From contig DOTA01000069.1 in NCBI GenBank assembly GCA_003513015.1, forward strand, positions 1 through 18,942: DNA of 18,942 bases, read 5' to 3'. Below the pieces are notes generated by a model, which searched no databases, was not told the origin of the DNA, and saw only the letters and a program-made list of their open reading frames with translations. The stretch is from Chloroflexota bacterium. Its GTDB lineage: Bacteria; Chloroflexota; Anaerolineae; Anaerolineales; UBA11858. The translations under genes were made by a program, and so were the position numbers. Positions 1-6,540 of the stretch are shown here, in pieces (within the stretch, counting starts at the first letter, position 1; every line of letters begins with the position of its first letter).

Positions 1-1598
1 CGCAGGTGCAGTTCGTAGAGCACGATGTCGGTGAAGGCGGCCAGTTCGGGTTTGGCGGTGGAATCCCAATTTTCCGGCAACAGCGCGGGATCGTTCAAAT
101 CCACGATCTGGCTGCGAGTGCCGTTGGTGTTCAGGCTGAAGGAGTATGGGTCGGTGACCAAATTGTGAACGAACTCACCCTGCTGGCGGATGAAGACTTC
201 CACATCGTAAAGATAGAACTGATTTTTCCAATCGGCCTGGCCGGTGACTGACCAGATGCCCGTGGTGGCATCAAATTCCATGGGGATGGATTCAGCCTCG
301 GAGGTGGTGCTATTCCCATAAAGAAGCAATTTAACGGATTTCGCGGTGGGTGCCCACACCCTCAGGGTGGGAATCTCATCCACAAATTCCACGCCCAGAG
401 TCTCTTCCGAGGCTGCGGTGGCGTATAAATCATCCAGCACCCCGGGGATTTGCAGGGCGGTCGCGCCTTCGGGGGTACCATCTGGCCCTTGGGCGGCAAT
501 CACTACCTGGCTGCGCAGCGCTTCGGGCACCTGATCCAAATACTCATCCAGAATGCGGAAGGTTTGCAGCCCTTGCAAGTGCGGGAATTTGATGGCGATT
601 TGCGGAGGCAGCGATTTTCCGGAGAAGATCAGCGGGATGGATTGGCCGCCTTCCAGCCCGTTTTCGCCCAGGGTGATTCGGCCTTCTGGGTCGTAGAACA
701 GGCGCACATCGGCGCTGGCCTCCAGGTTGACATCCCAGGCGATGGTGTTTTTAGAGACCCAGTAGGCCAGAGCTTTGTTGGTGATGTCTCCGGCTTTGGC
801 CGCCGCGCGGGCTTCGAGCGCTTCGCCCGGGGAGGCGAATTGCTGGGCGCTGCCCTCGATCAGCCAGATTTCGCGGCCTTTGGCGCCAAAGCTGAGGGTT
901 TGATCGGGGCCGGGGTCTTTTTGATCCCCTTTGTGAACGATGTAGTTGAGCGAGTCGGCGGTTGGTTGCATATCAACAATCCAGTAAATTCCGTAATCGT
1001 CTTGCCCAGCAGGTTGCAGGGCGTTATCCCAGGTGATGCCTTCCACGGCGGTGGGCCCCCAAATGTGCAGGCCCCAGCCATCATAATCGCCGTTGAGGCG
1101 CGTGTAGTGCAGGATGGCTTGACTTTCGCCCGCGGGCGGCGGGGTGGTGATGACCACGTTCAGCGAATCCAGGGCGCTTTGGGCATCCAGGAATTGATCG
1201 GCTTTGCCCTGCGTGAGCCAGATTTCACAGCCCACCGCGGGGAAGCTCATCACCTGATCGGGCCCGGGGTCTTTTTCGTCGCCGCGGTGGACGATGAAGT
1301 TGAGCAGATCAGCCCCGGCGCTCATGGGCACTTCCCAGATCAGGCCATAATCATCCTGTCCAGTGGGCTGGTAGGGGGCTGTCCAGGTGATGCCCGCGAC
1401 GGCGGTCGGCCCCCAGATGTGCAGGCCCCAGCCGTCATAATCGGTGTTGCGACGGGTGTAGTGCAGGATGGCGGTCTCACAAGTGTCAGCACCCTGAGCC
1501 TGTCGAAGGGTGTCGATGTTTTGGGCAAGGCCCACACCGGGCAGCAGCAACGGCAGGATGAAGGCCAACAGCAAGAAGATGGAAAAGGTGCGTTTCAA
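1..1598 (-). CDS. pulA: Secreted type I pullulanase, N-terminal 532 residues (partial at left edge)
   Basis: The reading frame runs open from a TTG at 1598 to the window edge, so the C-terminal catalytic part lies outside. A signal peptide covers residues 1-25 (KR, a hydrophobic stretch, then GVGLA before Q26). Two similar CBM41 (pullulanase-associated, alpha-glucan-binding) domains follow, starting near residues 43 and 161. Both open with AILHYTR, then DYDGWGLHIWGPTAV, and carry a GDxKDPGPDQ motif. After a linker region, a CBM48-like domain lies at about 400-490 (TLRVWAPTAKSVKLLLYG). The frame ends in DIVLYELHLR, the usual entry into the GH13 barrel. The family debranches alpha-1,6 links of pullulan, starch or glycogen outside the cell. 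The TTG start is supported by AGGAG seven bases upstream and by the signal peptide. It is downstream of the reductase genes on the same strand, but the 190-bp gap suggests its own promoter. Family assignment is strong; substrate is inferred. Confidence 0.88.
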   Translation of the reverse strand, partial: MKRTFSIFLLLAFILPLLLPGVGLAQNIDTLRQAQGADTCETAILHYTRRNTDYDGWGLHIWGPTAVAGITWTAPYQPTGQDDYGLIWEVPMSAGADLLNFIVHRGDEKDPGPDQVMSFPAVGCEIWLTQGKADQFLDAQSALDSLNVVITTPPPAGESQAILHYTRLNGDYDGWGLHIWGPTAVEGITWDNALQPAGQDDYGIYWIVDMQPTADSLNYIVHKGDQKDPGPDQTLSFGAKGREIWLIEGSAQQFASPGEALEARAAAKAGDITNKALAYWVSKNTIAWDVNLEASADVRLFYDPEGRITLGENGLEGGQSIPLIFSGKSLPPQIAIKFPHLQGLQTFRILDEYLDQVPEALRSQVVIAAQGPDGTPEGATALQIPGVLDDLYATAASEETLGVEFVDEIPTLRVWAPTAKSVKLLLYGNSTTSEAESIPMEFDATTGIWSVTGQADWKNQFYLYDVEVFIRQQGEFVHNLVTDPYSFSLNTNGTRSQIVDLNDPALLPENWDSTAKPELAAFTDIVLYELHL

Positions 1599-1605
1599 AA
1601 GCTTG

Positions 1606-1610
1606 CTCCT
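1606..1610 (-). promoter_or_regulatory. Ribosome binding site that fixes the TTG start of pulA
   Basis: AGGAG reads on the minus strand, seven bases before TTG 1598. No ATG in this frame gives a complete signal peptide, so this site decides the start. Confidence 0.7.
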
Positions 1611-1789
1611 TTATATTTACCAATGATGAACGGAGATCAACAGGGATGAAATCGAACTTGTGCCGTCTCAGTCTAGCACATGCGTGTGATCATTTTCACC
1701 ACAAAGGCACAAACTTTCTAGAGATCATACAAAAGAAAAGCTTTGAGTCTTTGTGGTGAGTTTTTACGTTGGCATCTGGTGATTTATCT
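1611..1789. other. Intergenic spacer with an 11-bp inverted repeat
   Basis: The spacer lies between the reductase stop and the pullulanase ribosome binding site. It holds a perfect 11-bp inverted repeat, TCACCACAAAG at 1696-1706 and CTTTGTGGTGA at 1749-1759, with a 42-base loop. A possible extended -10 box for pulA (TGC-TAGACT, minus strand, TAGACT at 1675-1670) is present without a convincing -35. The inverted repeat lacks a T-run, so I do not call it a terminator. Confidence 0.4.
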
Positions 1790-2929
1790 CTACCCCGCAA
1801 TCGCCAACTTTTCGTGGATTTTGGGCATCCACTCGCTGATGGGGATTTGCTGCGGGCAGAGTTCTTCACAATCTTTGCAATCCAGGCAATTGCTGGCGTT
1901 TTCATTACCGGGGAACCAGCGGTTGTAATGGGCGCGGGCTGAATCGAAGGAGTACATGGCCCCTTCGTTATAGATGGCAAAATTGCCGGGGATGTTGACC
2001 CCGTTGGGGCAGGGCAGGCAGTACTCGCATTTGGTGCAGGGAATCGGGGCCAGCTTTTCGTAGGCCTCCCGCACCTGATCGACCAGTTCGAGTTCATCCA
2101 TCGTTAAACTACTAACCCCGGATTGAGCCGCGCTGGCCACATTTTCGGTCACGTGCTGCAGGTTGCTCATGCCGCTCAGGATCAGGGAAACTTCGGGCTG
2201 ATCCCAAATCCATTGCAACGCCCAATCCGCGGGTTGGCGCGGGGTTTCAGCCGTATCCCAAACGGCTTGCACCGGTTCGGGGGCACTGGCCAGCCGTCCC
2301 CCCAGGATGGGTTCCATAATGACCACAGCCAGCCCCTTGGAGGCCGCGTAACGCAGCCCACGGGTTCCGGCTTGATTCAAAATATCCATATAGTTATACT
2401 GAATCTGGCAGAAAGTCCACTTGTCGTAAGCATCCACGATCATTTTGAAGGCCGCGTAATCATCGTGGAACGAAAATCCCAAATGCCCAATGCGCCCATC
2501 GGCGATGGCGCCCTCGGCCCAGTCGAACACCTCCAACTCCACCAGTTTGGGCCAGCGTTTGCCGTTCAGCCCATGAAGCAGATAAAAGTCAATGTGATCG
2601 GTTTGTAGTTTTTCGAGCTGCTCGTTGAGGTATTTGTCGAAATCGGAGGTTTGCTCGGTGAGCCAGGTGGGCATTTTGGTCGCCAGCTTGACCTTGTCGC
2701 GGTAACCGTTTTTGAGAAACTTGCCCACGAAGATTTCACTCTGCCCGCCGTGGTAGGGATAGGCCGTATCGAGGTAGTTTACTCCGTTATCGATGGCGTA
2801 GGCCAGCATTTCGGTGGATTGGGCTTCATCGATTTGGGATGATTCTTCTCCCGCCAGGGGGAAACGCATGCAACCAAACCCCAGGGCGGAGGGTTGCCAA
2901 TCGAGTTGTCCAAATTTTCGGTATTGCAT
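1790..2929 (-). CDS. Aldo/keto reductase with C-terminal 2x[4Fe-4S] ferredoxin-like domain
   Basis: This 379-residue oxidoreductase has an N-terminal AKR (beta/alpha)8 barrel. The AKR tetrad can be placed at D54, Y59, K85 and H119 (LDTAYPY, ATKMP, LLHGL). The C-terminus carries two cysteine clusters typical of this AKR subfamily: CTKCEYCLPCP, then CLDCKDCEELCPQ, which should bind two iron-sulfur clusters. Family knowledge says cytoplasmic, NAD(P)H-linked carbonyl reduction; the physiological substrate is unknown. I chose ATG 2929 (MQYRKFGQLDW) because AAGGAG sits six bases upstream and the family begins this way. The ATG at 2950, directly after the preceding stop, has no ribosome binding site, and the ATG at 2935 is too close to the AAGGAG. 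It is the second gene of a two-gene operon with another AKR. Confidence 0.9.
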   Translation of the reverse strand: MQYRKFGQLDWQPSALGFGCMRFPLAGEESSQIDEAQSTEMLAYAIDNGVNYLDTAYPYHGGQSEIFVGKFLKNGYRDKVKLATKMPTWLTEQTSDFDKYLNEQLEKLQTDHIDFYLLHGLNGKRWPKLVELEVFDWAEGAIADGRIGHLGFSFHDDYAAFKMIVDAYDKWTFCQIQYNYMDILNQAGTRGLRYAASKGLAVVIMEPILGGRLASAPEPVQAVWDTAETPRQPADWALQWIWDQPEVSLILSGMSNLQHVTENVASAAQSGVSSLTMDELELVDQVREAYEKLAPIPCTKCEYCLPCPNGVNIPGNFAIYNEGAMYSFDSARAHYNRWFPGNENASNCLDCKDCEELCPQQIPISEWMPKIHEKLAIAG

Positions 2930-2935
2930 TCTCAT

Positions 2936-2941
2936 CTCCTT
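2936..2941 (-). promoter_or_regulatory. Ribosome binding site choosing the 2929 start
   Basis: AAGGAG on the minus strand lies six bases before ATG 2929. It overlaps the sequence that would encode extra N-terminal residues from the ATG at 2950, which argues against that earlier start. Confidence 0.7.
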
Positions 2942-2950
2942 GAAATTCAT

Positions 2951-3892
2951 TTACGGCCCGGCAGATTCCAGGCGTTGCATTTGCTCAGGTGTCAGTTTCA
3001 CCTTCAGCGCATCCAGATTCTCTTGCATTTGTTCGGTGGTGCTGGCCGCGATCAACGGCAGCACCGGGGGATCACTTTGCAGCATCCAGGCCAAAATCAC
3101 CTGATTAGCGCTTGTGCTGGTTTCGGCGGCAACGGATTTGAGCACAGCCAAGCGGTTGTCGGTATCTGCCCCCAAATATTGTTCACTGAATCCGCGATCC
3201 GGGCGGGTGTACGCGCCACTTAACAAAGCCGAATAAGCCAGCAACGTAATGCCGCGGTTCTTGACATAATCCAGCAAATCTTCATTGGCGGCTACTTGCG
3301 GGGTAAAAACCGTGCCATGTTTGCGCCGGATGTAGGTGTGGCGCTGCTGCACACAGCAATATTCGGGCCATTCGCTGGTCAGGCTCAACCAATGGGCTTC
3401 TTCCAGCCGCCAGGCCAGATAGTTGCTCGCACCGATATAGCGAATTTTTCCGGCATCTTTCAGGCGATGAAAAGCCTCCAGGGTTTCTTCAAGGGGCGTG
3501 TAGCGATCATCGTTATGGGCGTAGTACAAATCGATGGTTTCCACGCCTAATCGCTGCAGGCTTTTGTTGCACTCCTGTTCGATGATCTCGGCCCGCAGGG
3601 TGACGGGCACATCCTGATAGTTAAATCCAACTTTGCTGGCGATAAACACCCGACCCCGATTGTTTCGTTCTCTCATCCAGGCGCCGAGCAAGGTTTCACT
3701 TTCGCCCCCTTTGAAACCTGGTACCCAGTGAGCGTAAATATTGGCAGTGTCGATAAATCTGCCGCCCGCCTCAAAATATTGATCAAGTAAGTGGAAGGAT
3801 TCCGCCTGATTCTGGCGTGTCCCAAAGTACATTGCCCCCAAACATAATGTACTGACCTTCTCCCCGGTGTTTCCGAGGGGTACTGTTTTCAT
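2951..3892 (-). CDS. Aldo/keto reductase
   Basis: This 313-residue protein is a single-domain cytoplasmic AKR of the YdhF/Tas-like general type. The tetrad is visible: D48 and Y53 in IDTANIY, K87 in IASKVGF and H126 in LYYAHND. The C-terminal NADP-binding region is present (ASNYLAW, LLAYSALLSG, LPLIAASTTEQM). Length is normal. ATG 3892 is preceded by AAAGGAG with nine bases between. The stop codon sits directly against an upstream ATG of the next AKR and the gap to that gene's real start is 21 bases, so the two are co-transcribed. Aldehyde, ketone or sugar reduction with NADPH is the family role; the substrate cannot be told from the sequence. Its promoter faces away from the palindrome-controlled membrane protein gene, so a shared regulator is possible. 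Confidence 0.88.
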   Translation of the reverse strand: MKTVPLGNTGEKVSTLCLGAMYFGTRQNQAESFHLLDQYFEAGGRFIDTANIYAHWVPGFKGGESETLLGAWMRERNNRGRVFIASKVGFNYQDVPVTLRAEIIEQECNKSLQRLGVETIDLYYAHNDDRYTPLEETLEAFHRLKDAGKIRYIGASNYLAWRLEEAHWLSLTSEWPEYCCVQQRHTYIRRKHGTVFTPQVAANEDLLDYVKNRGITLLAYSALLSGAYTRPDRGFSEQYLGADTDNRLAVLKSVAAETSTSANQVILAWMLQSDPPVLPLIAASTTEQMQENLDALKVKLTPEQMQRLESAGP

Positions 3893-3925
3893 GGTTTTAC
3901 TCTCCTTTCGGTTGATGTTTCTCTA

Positions 3926-3955
3926 ATTTTACCCGAGTTTGATTATTAGCATGAA
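3926..3955 (-). promoter_or_regulatory. Candidate promoter of the aldo/keto reductase operon
   Basis: On the minus strand, TTCATG (3955-3950) and TAAAAT (3931-3926) are separated by 18 bases. This would start the transcript near 3919, about 27 bases before ATG 3892. The -35 box is weak. The palindrome at 3963-3994 lies immediately upstream. Confidence 0.4.
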
Positions 3956-3959
3956 CCTC

Positions 3960-3990
3960 TTGACAAATATTAGAACGAGTGTTCTAATAT
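3960..3990 (+). promoter_or_regulatory. Promoter of the membrane protein gene, overlapped by the palindrome
   Basis: TTGACA at 3960-3965 is a perfect -35 box. TAATAT at 3985-3990 is the best -10 at 19-base spacing, with TCTAAT at 3983 as a 17-base alternative. The expected start near 3997 gives a leader of about 38 bases. Most of the -35 to -10 region lies inside the inverted repeat. Confidence 0.55.
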
Positions 3991-3994
3991 TTGT
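3963..3994. promoter_or_regulatory. Perfect 14-bp inverted repeat with GAAC-N4-GTTC core (probable operator)
   Basis: The arms ACAAATATTAGAAC (3963-3976) and GTTCTAATATTTGT (3981-3994) are exact reverse complements around GAGT. The core GAAC-GAGT-GTTC fits the Gram-positive LexA (SOS) box. The longer TAGAAC-N4-GTTCTA symmetry also suits TetR-family repressors. It lies between and over the -35 and -10 of the rightward promoter, so a bound protein would block transcription. It is also next to the leftward reductase promoter. No T-run follows, so it is not a terminator. Confidence 0.7.
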
Positions 3995-4021
3995 ACACAA
4001 TGTTTATTTGGTTCAATTTGC

Positions 4022-4027
4022 AAGGAG
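4022..4027 (+). promoter_or_regulatory. Ribosome binding site fixing the 4035 start
   Basis: AAGGAG lies seven bases before ATG 4035. The longer frame opening at TTG 3939 would have to translate the promoter and operator, so it is rejected. Confidence 0.75.
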
Positions 4028-4034
4028 ACATATC

Positions 4035-4805
4035 ATGTGGAATACGAATTTAGCAACTTTTTCAAAGCGTTTGCGTTTACAAAGGGGCTTATTATTTGGC
4101 TTGCTCATCGTGGGTGCTTTACTGGCTTTTGAGTTGTTCAACTACTCAACAACGGATTTCGCCCTTTCGGATTTACTTGGTGATTTGACTTTCCTGGGGA
4201 TTCGTTGGGCAACGATCCTTTCGCTGGCTTTTTGTGGCATCGATTTTGCCGGGATCGCGCGGCTTTTCACGCCTGAGCAGGGACGCGATGAACCCGCGGA
4301 GGTCTGGTATCTCTTTGGAGCCTGGATGCTGGCCGCTACCATGAATGCCATGCTCACCTGGTGGGGCGTTTCGATTGCTATTCTGAACCATCAGAGCCTG
4401 GGTACCGCCGTAGTAGCCTCGGGGACCTTACTTAAAGTGGTGCCCCTCTTTGTGGCTGTGATGGTCTGGCTGACCCGCGTTCTAATTATTGGCACACTTT
4501 CCGTAGCCGGTGATCGAATTTTTAGCCAAGTTGATATGCGTAAACCGGCCTCGTCCGCGGCGCAGAAACCGTATGCCCGTCCAGCGCAAACCAGCTCCCA
4601 GGCCGCTTCTCGCCCGGCACCCTCCCAGGCTTCAGCATTGCCCAGAGGGGTCACGCGGGGTGTCAGTGCCGCCTCATATCGATCTTACCAACCTGCTCCG
4701 AAACCGGAACCCACTTACGAAAACGATTCTCATTCTCATGAACCGGTTTATACGCCGGTATCCTTTAGCGGGAACCAAAATAATAATCGGCAGACGCGCT
4801 TTTAA
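4035..4805 (+). CDS. Four-helix membrane protein with disordered Pro/Ala/Ser tail, unknown function
   Basis: This 256-residue protein is not one I recognise. Four hydrophobic segments are visible at about 18-36, 52-75, 87-115 and 132-160. A roughly 90-residue C-terminal tail, rich in Pro, Ala, Ser and Gln with little hydrophobic content, should be disordered. After the four segments it most likely faces the cytoplasm (positive-inside rule: KRLRLQR before helix 1). Helices 2 and 3 hold unusual motifs (CGIDFAGIARLF and NAMLTWWGV). It stands alone: divergent from the reductase operon and closed by a strong terminator. The promoter is covered by a perfect palindrome of LexA or TetR type, so the gene is probably silent until an inducing signal. 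No enzyme motif is seen. A stress-induced envelope or division factor is one possibility, but that is speculation. Confidence 0.8.
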   Translation: MWNTNLATFSKRLRLQRGLLFGLLIVGALLAFELFNYSTTDFALSDLLGDLTFLGIRWATILSLAFCGIDFAGIARLFTPEQGRDEPAEVWYLFGAWMLAATMNAMLTWWGVSIAILNHQSLGTAVVASGTLLKVVPLFVAVMVWLTRVLIIGTLSVAGDRIFSQVDMRKPASSAAQKPYARPAQTSSQAASRPAPSQASALPRGVTRGVSAASYRSYQPAPKPEPTYENDSHSHEPVYTPVSFSGNQNNNRQTRF

Positions 4806-4810
4806 ATGCC

Positions 4811-4841
4811 AAAGCGTGCTTGCAGCACACAAGCACGCTTT
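4811..4841. repeat. Twelve-bp stem-loop, first part of the 4811-4905 terminator region
   Basis: AAAGCGTGCTTG (4811-4822) and CAAGCACGCTTT (4830-4841) pair perfectly around a seven-base loop. It lies six bases after the stop codon of the plus-strand gene. No T-run follows on either side, so it may stabilise the 3' end rather than terminate. Confidence 0.65.
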
Positions 4842-4851
4842 GAGAATATAA

Positions 4852-4905
4852 AAACCGGCAATCTCGGGAAGGCCCAACAACGAGATTGCCGGTTTCGTTT
4901 TTTTT
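4852..4905. terminator. Bidirectional intrinsic terminator between the membrane protein gene and glnA
   Basis: AAACCGGCAATCTCG (4852-4866) pairs perfectly with CGAGATTGCCGGTTT (4881-4895) around a 14-base loop. On the plus strand eight Ts follow at 4898-4905. On the minus strand the stem ends in Ts and continues TTATATT. It therefore serves both convergent genes. Confidence 0.85.
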
Positions 4906-4914
4906 AGCGCCAGA

Positions 4915-6252
4915 TCAGGCGATTTCGAGATAACGTTCGATTTCCCAATCGGTGACTCGTGTGCGATACTCTTCGATTTCAGCCCATTTGGCTCTTTCAA
5001 AGGCCTCGTAAATTTCGGGGCCGAGCGCATCTTTGATAACGGAATCCTTTTCGAGTTCCCGCATGGCTTCAGAGAGCGAACCGGGCAGCGAGGCAATGTT
5101 ACGTTCGGCGCGTTCCTCAAGGGTCAGGTGATAAACGTTGACGTTGTTGAGTGGTGTGGGGCAATTAATTTGACTATCAATACCATCCAGGCCAGCGGCT
5201 AGCATGGCGGTGATCGCCAGGTAAGGATTAGCAGACGGATCGGGGCAGCGCAACTCGGCGCGCACGGCTTTGTCGCGGCCGGGCATATAGCGCGGGATGC
5301 GAATCAACGCGGAGCGGTTGGTTTGCGCCCAGCCCACGTAGACGGGGGCTTCATAACCGGGTACCAGACGTTTGTAAGAGTTGACCGAGGGGGCTACCAC
5401 GGCAGCCATGGAACGGGCGTGATGCAATTGCCCGGCAATGTAGCCAAAGGCGATTTGGGAGAGATGGAATTCATCTTGGGCATCGTAGAACAGGTTATTG
5501 CCCTCCTGATCGAAGAGGGATTGGTGGCAGTGCATACCAGAGCCATTGATCCCGAAAATTGGTTTTGGCATAAATGAAGCTATCAACCCATGTTTGGCGG
5601 CGATGGCTTTCACGGTATATTTCAGGGTCAGGATGTTGTCAGCGGCTTCGAGGGCATCGGTGTAGCGAAAGTCGATTTCGTGCTGACCGAGGGCCACTTC
5701 GTGGTGTCCCATCTCGATTTGCAGGCCCATGGTGGAGAGGGCATCCATCAGTTCAGCGCGTACCCGCAGGGCCTCGTCAGATGCGGAAAAATCGAAATAG
5801 CCGCCCACATCATGGGGTACGGGGTGAATATTATCGGTTTCACTGCGTTTGAAGAGGAAAAATTCGGGTTCGGGACCAATGTTGAGGGTCCAGCCGCGTT
5901 CCTCGATTTTGGAAAGCAGACGTTTCAAGGTGCCGCGCGGATCTCCGGGGAAGGGATTCCCGTCGGGCTGGTAGATATCACAGAAAACCCGGCCGCGGCG
6001 GCGTTCTTCCGCACTCCAGGGCAAAACAGAATAGGTGTTTTTGTCGATTACCAGGCGCATATCGCTTTCCTGGATGCGGGCAAAACCTTCAACTGAGGAG
6101 CCGTCGAACCAAATGCCTTCATCCAGTGCCAATTCCAGGCGACTGGTGGGAATATCCACACTTTTTACTGCGCCGGTTACATCGGTGAATTGCAGAGACA
6201 CAAATGTGACGCCATCTGCTTTGACTTGAGCCATCAATGTTTTTGAATCCAT
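4915..6252 (-). CDS. glnA: Glutamine synthetase, GSI-alpha type
   Basis: This 445-residue cytoplasmic enzyme joins ammonia to glutamate using ATP and forms a dodecamer. Landmarks in order are WFDGSSVEGFARIQESDM (48-65), the GPEPEFFLF glutamate motif, GSGMHCHQSL, the ATP and glutamate segment VPGYEAPVYVGWAQTNRS, and RCPDPSANPYLAITAM. Length matches the Bacillus-type enzyme (444 residues). The adenylylation tyrosine loop of GSI-beta enzymes is absent. R59 lies where Bacillus Arg62 mediates feedback inhibition, so direct feedback control is likely. ATG 6252 is chosen because GGAGG lies five bases upstream; the in-frame TTG at 6264 overlaps that site. No glnR, glnB or amtB is adjacent. The leader carries a structured element and an intrinsic terminator, which suggests control by attenuation. 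The gene is monocistronic and ends in a bidirectional terminator. Confidence 0.96.
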   Translation of the reverse strand: MDSKTLMAQVKADGVTFVSLQFTDVTGAVKSVDIPTSRLELALDEGIWFDGSSVEGFARIQESDMRLVIDKNTYSVLPWSAEERRRGRVFCDIYQPDGNPFPGDPRGTLKRLLSKIEERGWTLNIGPEPEFFLFKRSETDNIHPVPHDVGGYFDFSASDEALRVRAELMDALSTMGLQIEMGHHEVALGQHEIDFRYTDALEAADNILTLKYTVKAIAAKHGLIASFMPKPIFGINGSGMHCHQSLFDQEGNNLFYDAQDEFHLSQIAFGYIAGQLHHARSMAAVVAPSVNSYKRLVPGYEAPVYVGWAQTNRSALIRIPRYMPGRDKAVRAELRCPDPSANPYLAITAMLAAGLDGIDSQINCPTPLNNVNVYHLTLEERAERNIASLPGSLSEAMRELEKDSVIKDALGPEIYEAFERAKWAEIEEYRTRVTDWEIERYLEIA

Positions 6253-6269
6253 CACAACCTCCAAAAGTT

Positions 6270-6295
6270 AAAAAATAAGCACGCCTCCGGCGTGC
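6270..6295 (-). terminator. Intrinsic terminator inside the glnA leader
   Basis: On the minus strand GCACGCC (6295-6289), loop GGA and GGCGTGC (6285-6279) are followed by TTATTTTTT ending at 6270. The U-run ends only seven bases before the GGAGG of glnA, so it would stop transcripts before the gene unless disrupted. Confidence 0.7.
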
Positions 6296-6305
6296 ATTGC
6301 ATGAT

Positions 6306-6388
6306 GGTTAGTTAGGAACCTTAACCTCACTGTCCTGGCTTGTCAGGATCCAATTGGTAATTTTTCGAACTCAAATTTCTAACTAACC
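6306..6388. repeat. Ten-bp inverted repeat closing the glnA leader domain
   Basis: GGTTAGTTAG (6306-6315) and CTAACTAACC (6379-6388) are exact reverse complements, 83 bases end to end. The internal hairpin TCCTG/CAGGA lies between them. Confidence 0.85.
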
Positions 6389-6395
6389 GGGCGTT

Positions 6396-6424
6396 ATGCT
6401 ATCAGATGCCTGTGTGGGTGTCAA
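6396..6424 (-). promoter_or_regulatory. Strong sigma-A-type promoter of glnA
   Basis: On the minus strand a perfect TTGACA (6424-6419) and TAGCAT (6401-6396) have the ideal 17-base spacer. The expected start at about 6389-6388 coincides with the first base of the leader's closing stem. Confidence 0.75.
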
Positions 6425-6503
6425 GAGAAAACCCAAGAGGGACGTGGGATTGGCAGCAGAAATTGACATCCATAAAAAATTGATAGGTTTTTCTAAGTAA
6501 CTT

Positions 6504-6534
6504 TTGTCTGAGATAAAGAATGGCGCGATATAAT
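6504..6534 (+). promoter_or_regulatory. Promoter predicting a leaderless transcript
   Basis: A perfect TATAAT lies at 6529-6534, with a weak TTGTCT at 6504-6509 (19-base spacer). Six bases separate the -10 box from ATG 6541, so transcription should begin at the A of that start codon. A perfect TTGACA at 6463-6468 has no good -10 partner. Confidence 0.5.
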
Positions 6535-6540
6535 TCTGTT

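Larger units (their letters stand above)
6253..6389 (-). ncRNA. Structured 5' leader of glnA: candidate riboswitch or attenuator
   Basis: The predicted transcript begins at about 6389, at the edge of GGTTAGTTAG (6388-6379, minus strand). This pairs perfectly with CTAACTAACC (6315-6306), closing an 83-nt domain. Inside are a small hairpin, TCCTG with CAGGA around ACAAGC, an AT-rich hairpin (AATTT with AAATT), and the self-complementary CCAATTGG. Eleven bases after the closing stem comes a terminator hairpin (6295-6279), and then GGAGG and the start codon. This order of closed aptamer-like domain, terminator, then ribosome binding site is the standard transcription-attenuation layout. I do not see the T-box signature or the known glnA glutamine-riboswitch consensus. 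The ligand and any antiterminator pairing remain unknown. Confidence 0.55.

Noticed and set aside
450..1649. Open 399-residue plus-strand frame
   Set aside because: It is antisense to the pullulanase frame, which shows a signal peptide, two CBM41 domains and CBM48. The plus-strand translation has no recognisable domain.
1696..1759. Inverted repeat as a terminator for the reductase operon
   Set aside because: The loop is 42 bases and no T-run follows the second arm on the minus strand.
3939..4034. Extended start (TTG 3939) for the membrane protein
   Set aside because: It would translate the -35, the palindrome and the -10. ATG 4035 has AAGGAG at ideal spacing.
6252..6264. Alternative TTG start for glnA at 6264
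   Set aside because: It overlaps the GGAGG that serves ATG 6252 and adds residues not usual in the family.
6306..6388. Possible tRNA gene (83 bases, complementary ends, TTCGAAC inside, five-bp internal stem)
   Set aside because: The internal stem has a six-base loop, the T-stem does not pair in place and does not abut the acceptor stem. The element fits a minus-strand glnA leader better.
6253..6389. T-box or the known glnA glutamine riboswitch
   Set aside because: I see no T-box antiterminator motif and no match to the glutamine aptamer consensus as I know it. A covariance-model scan would decide.
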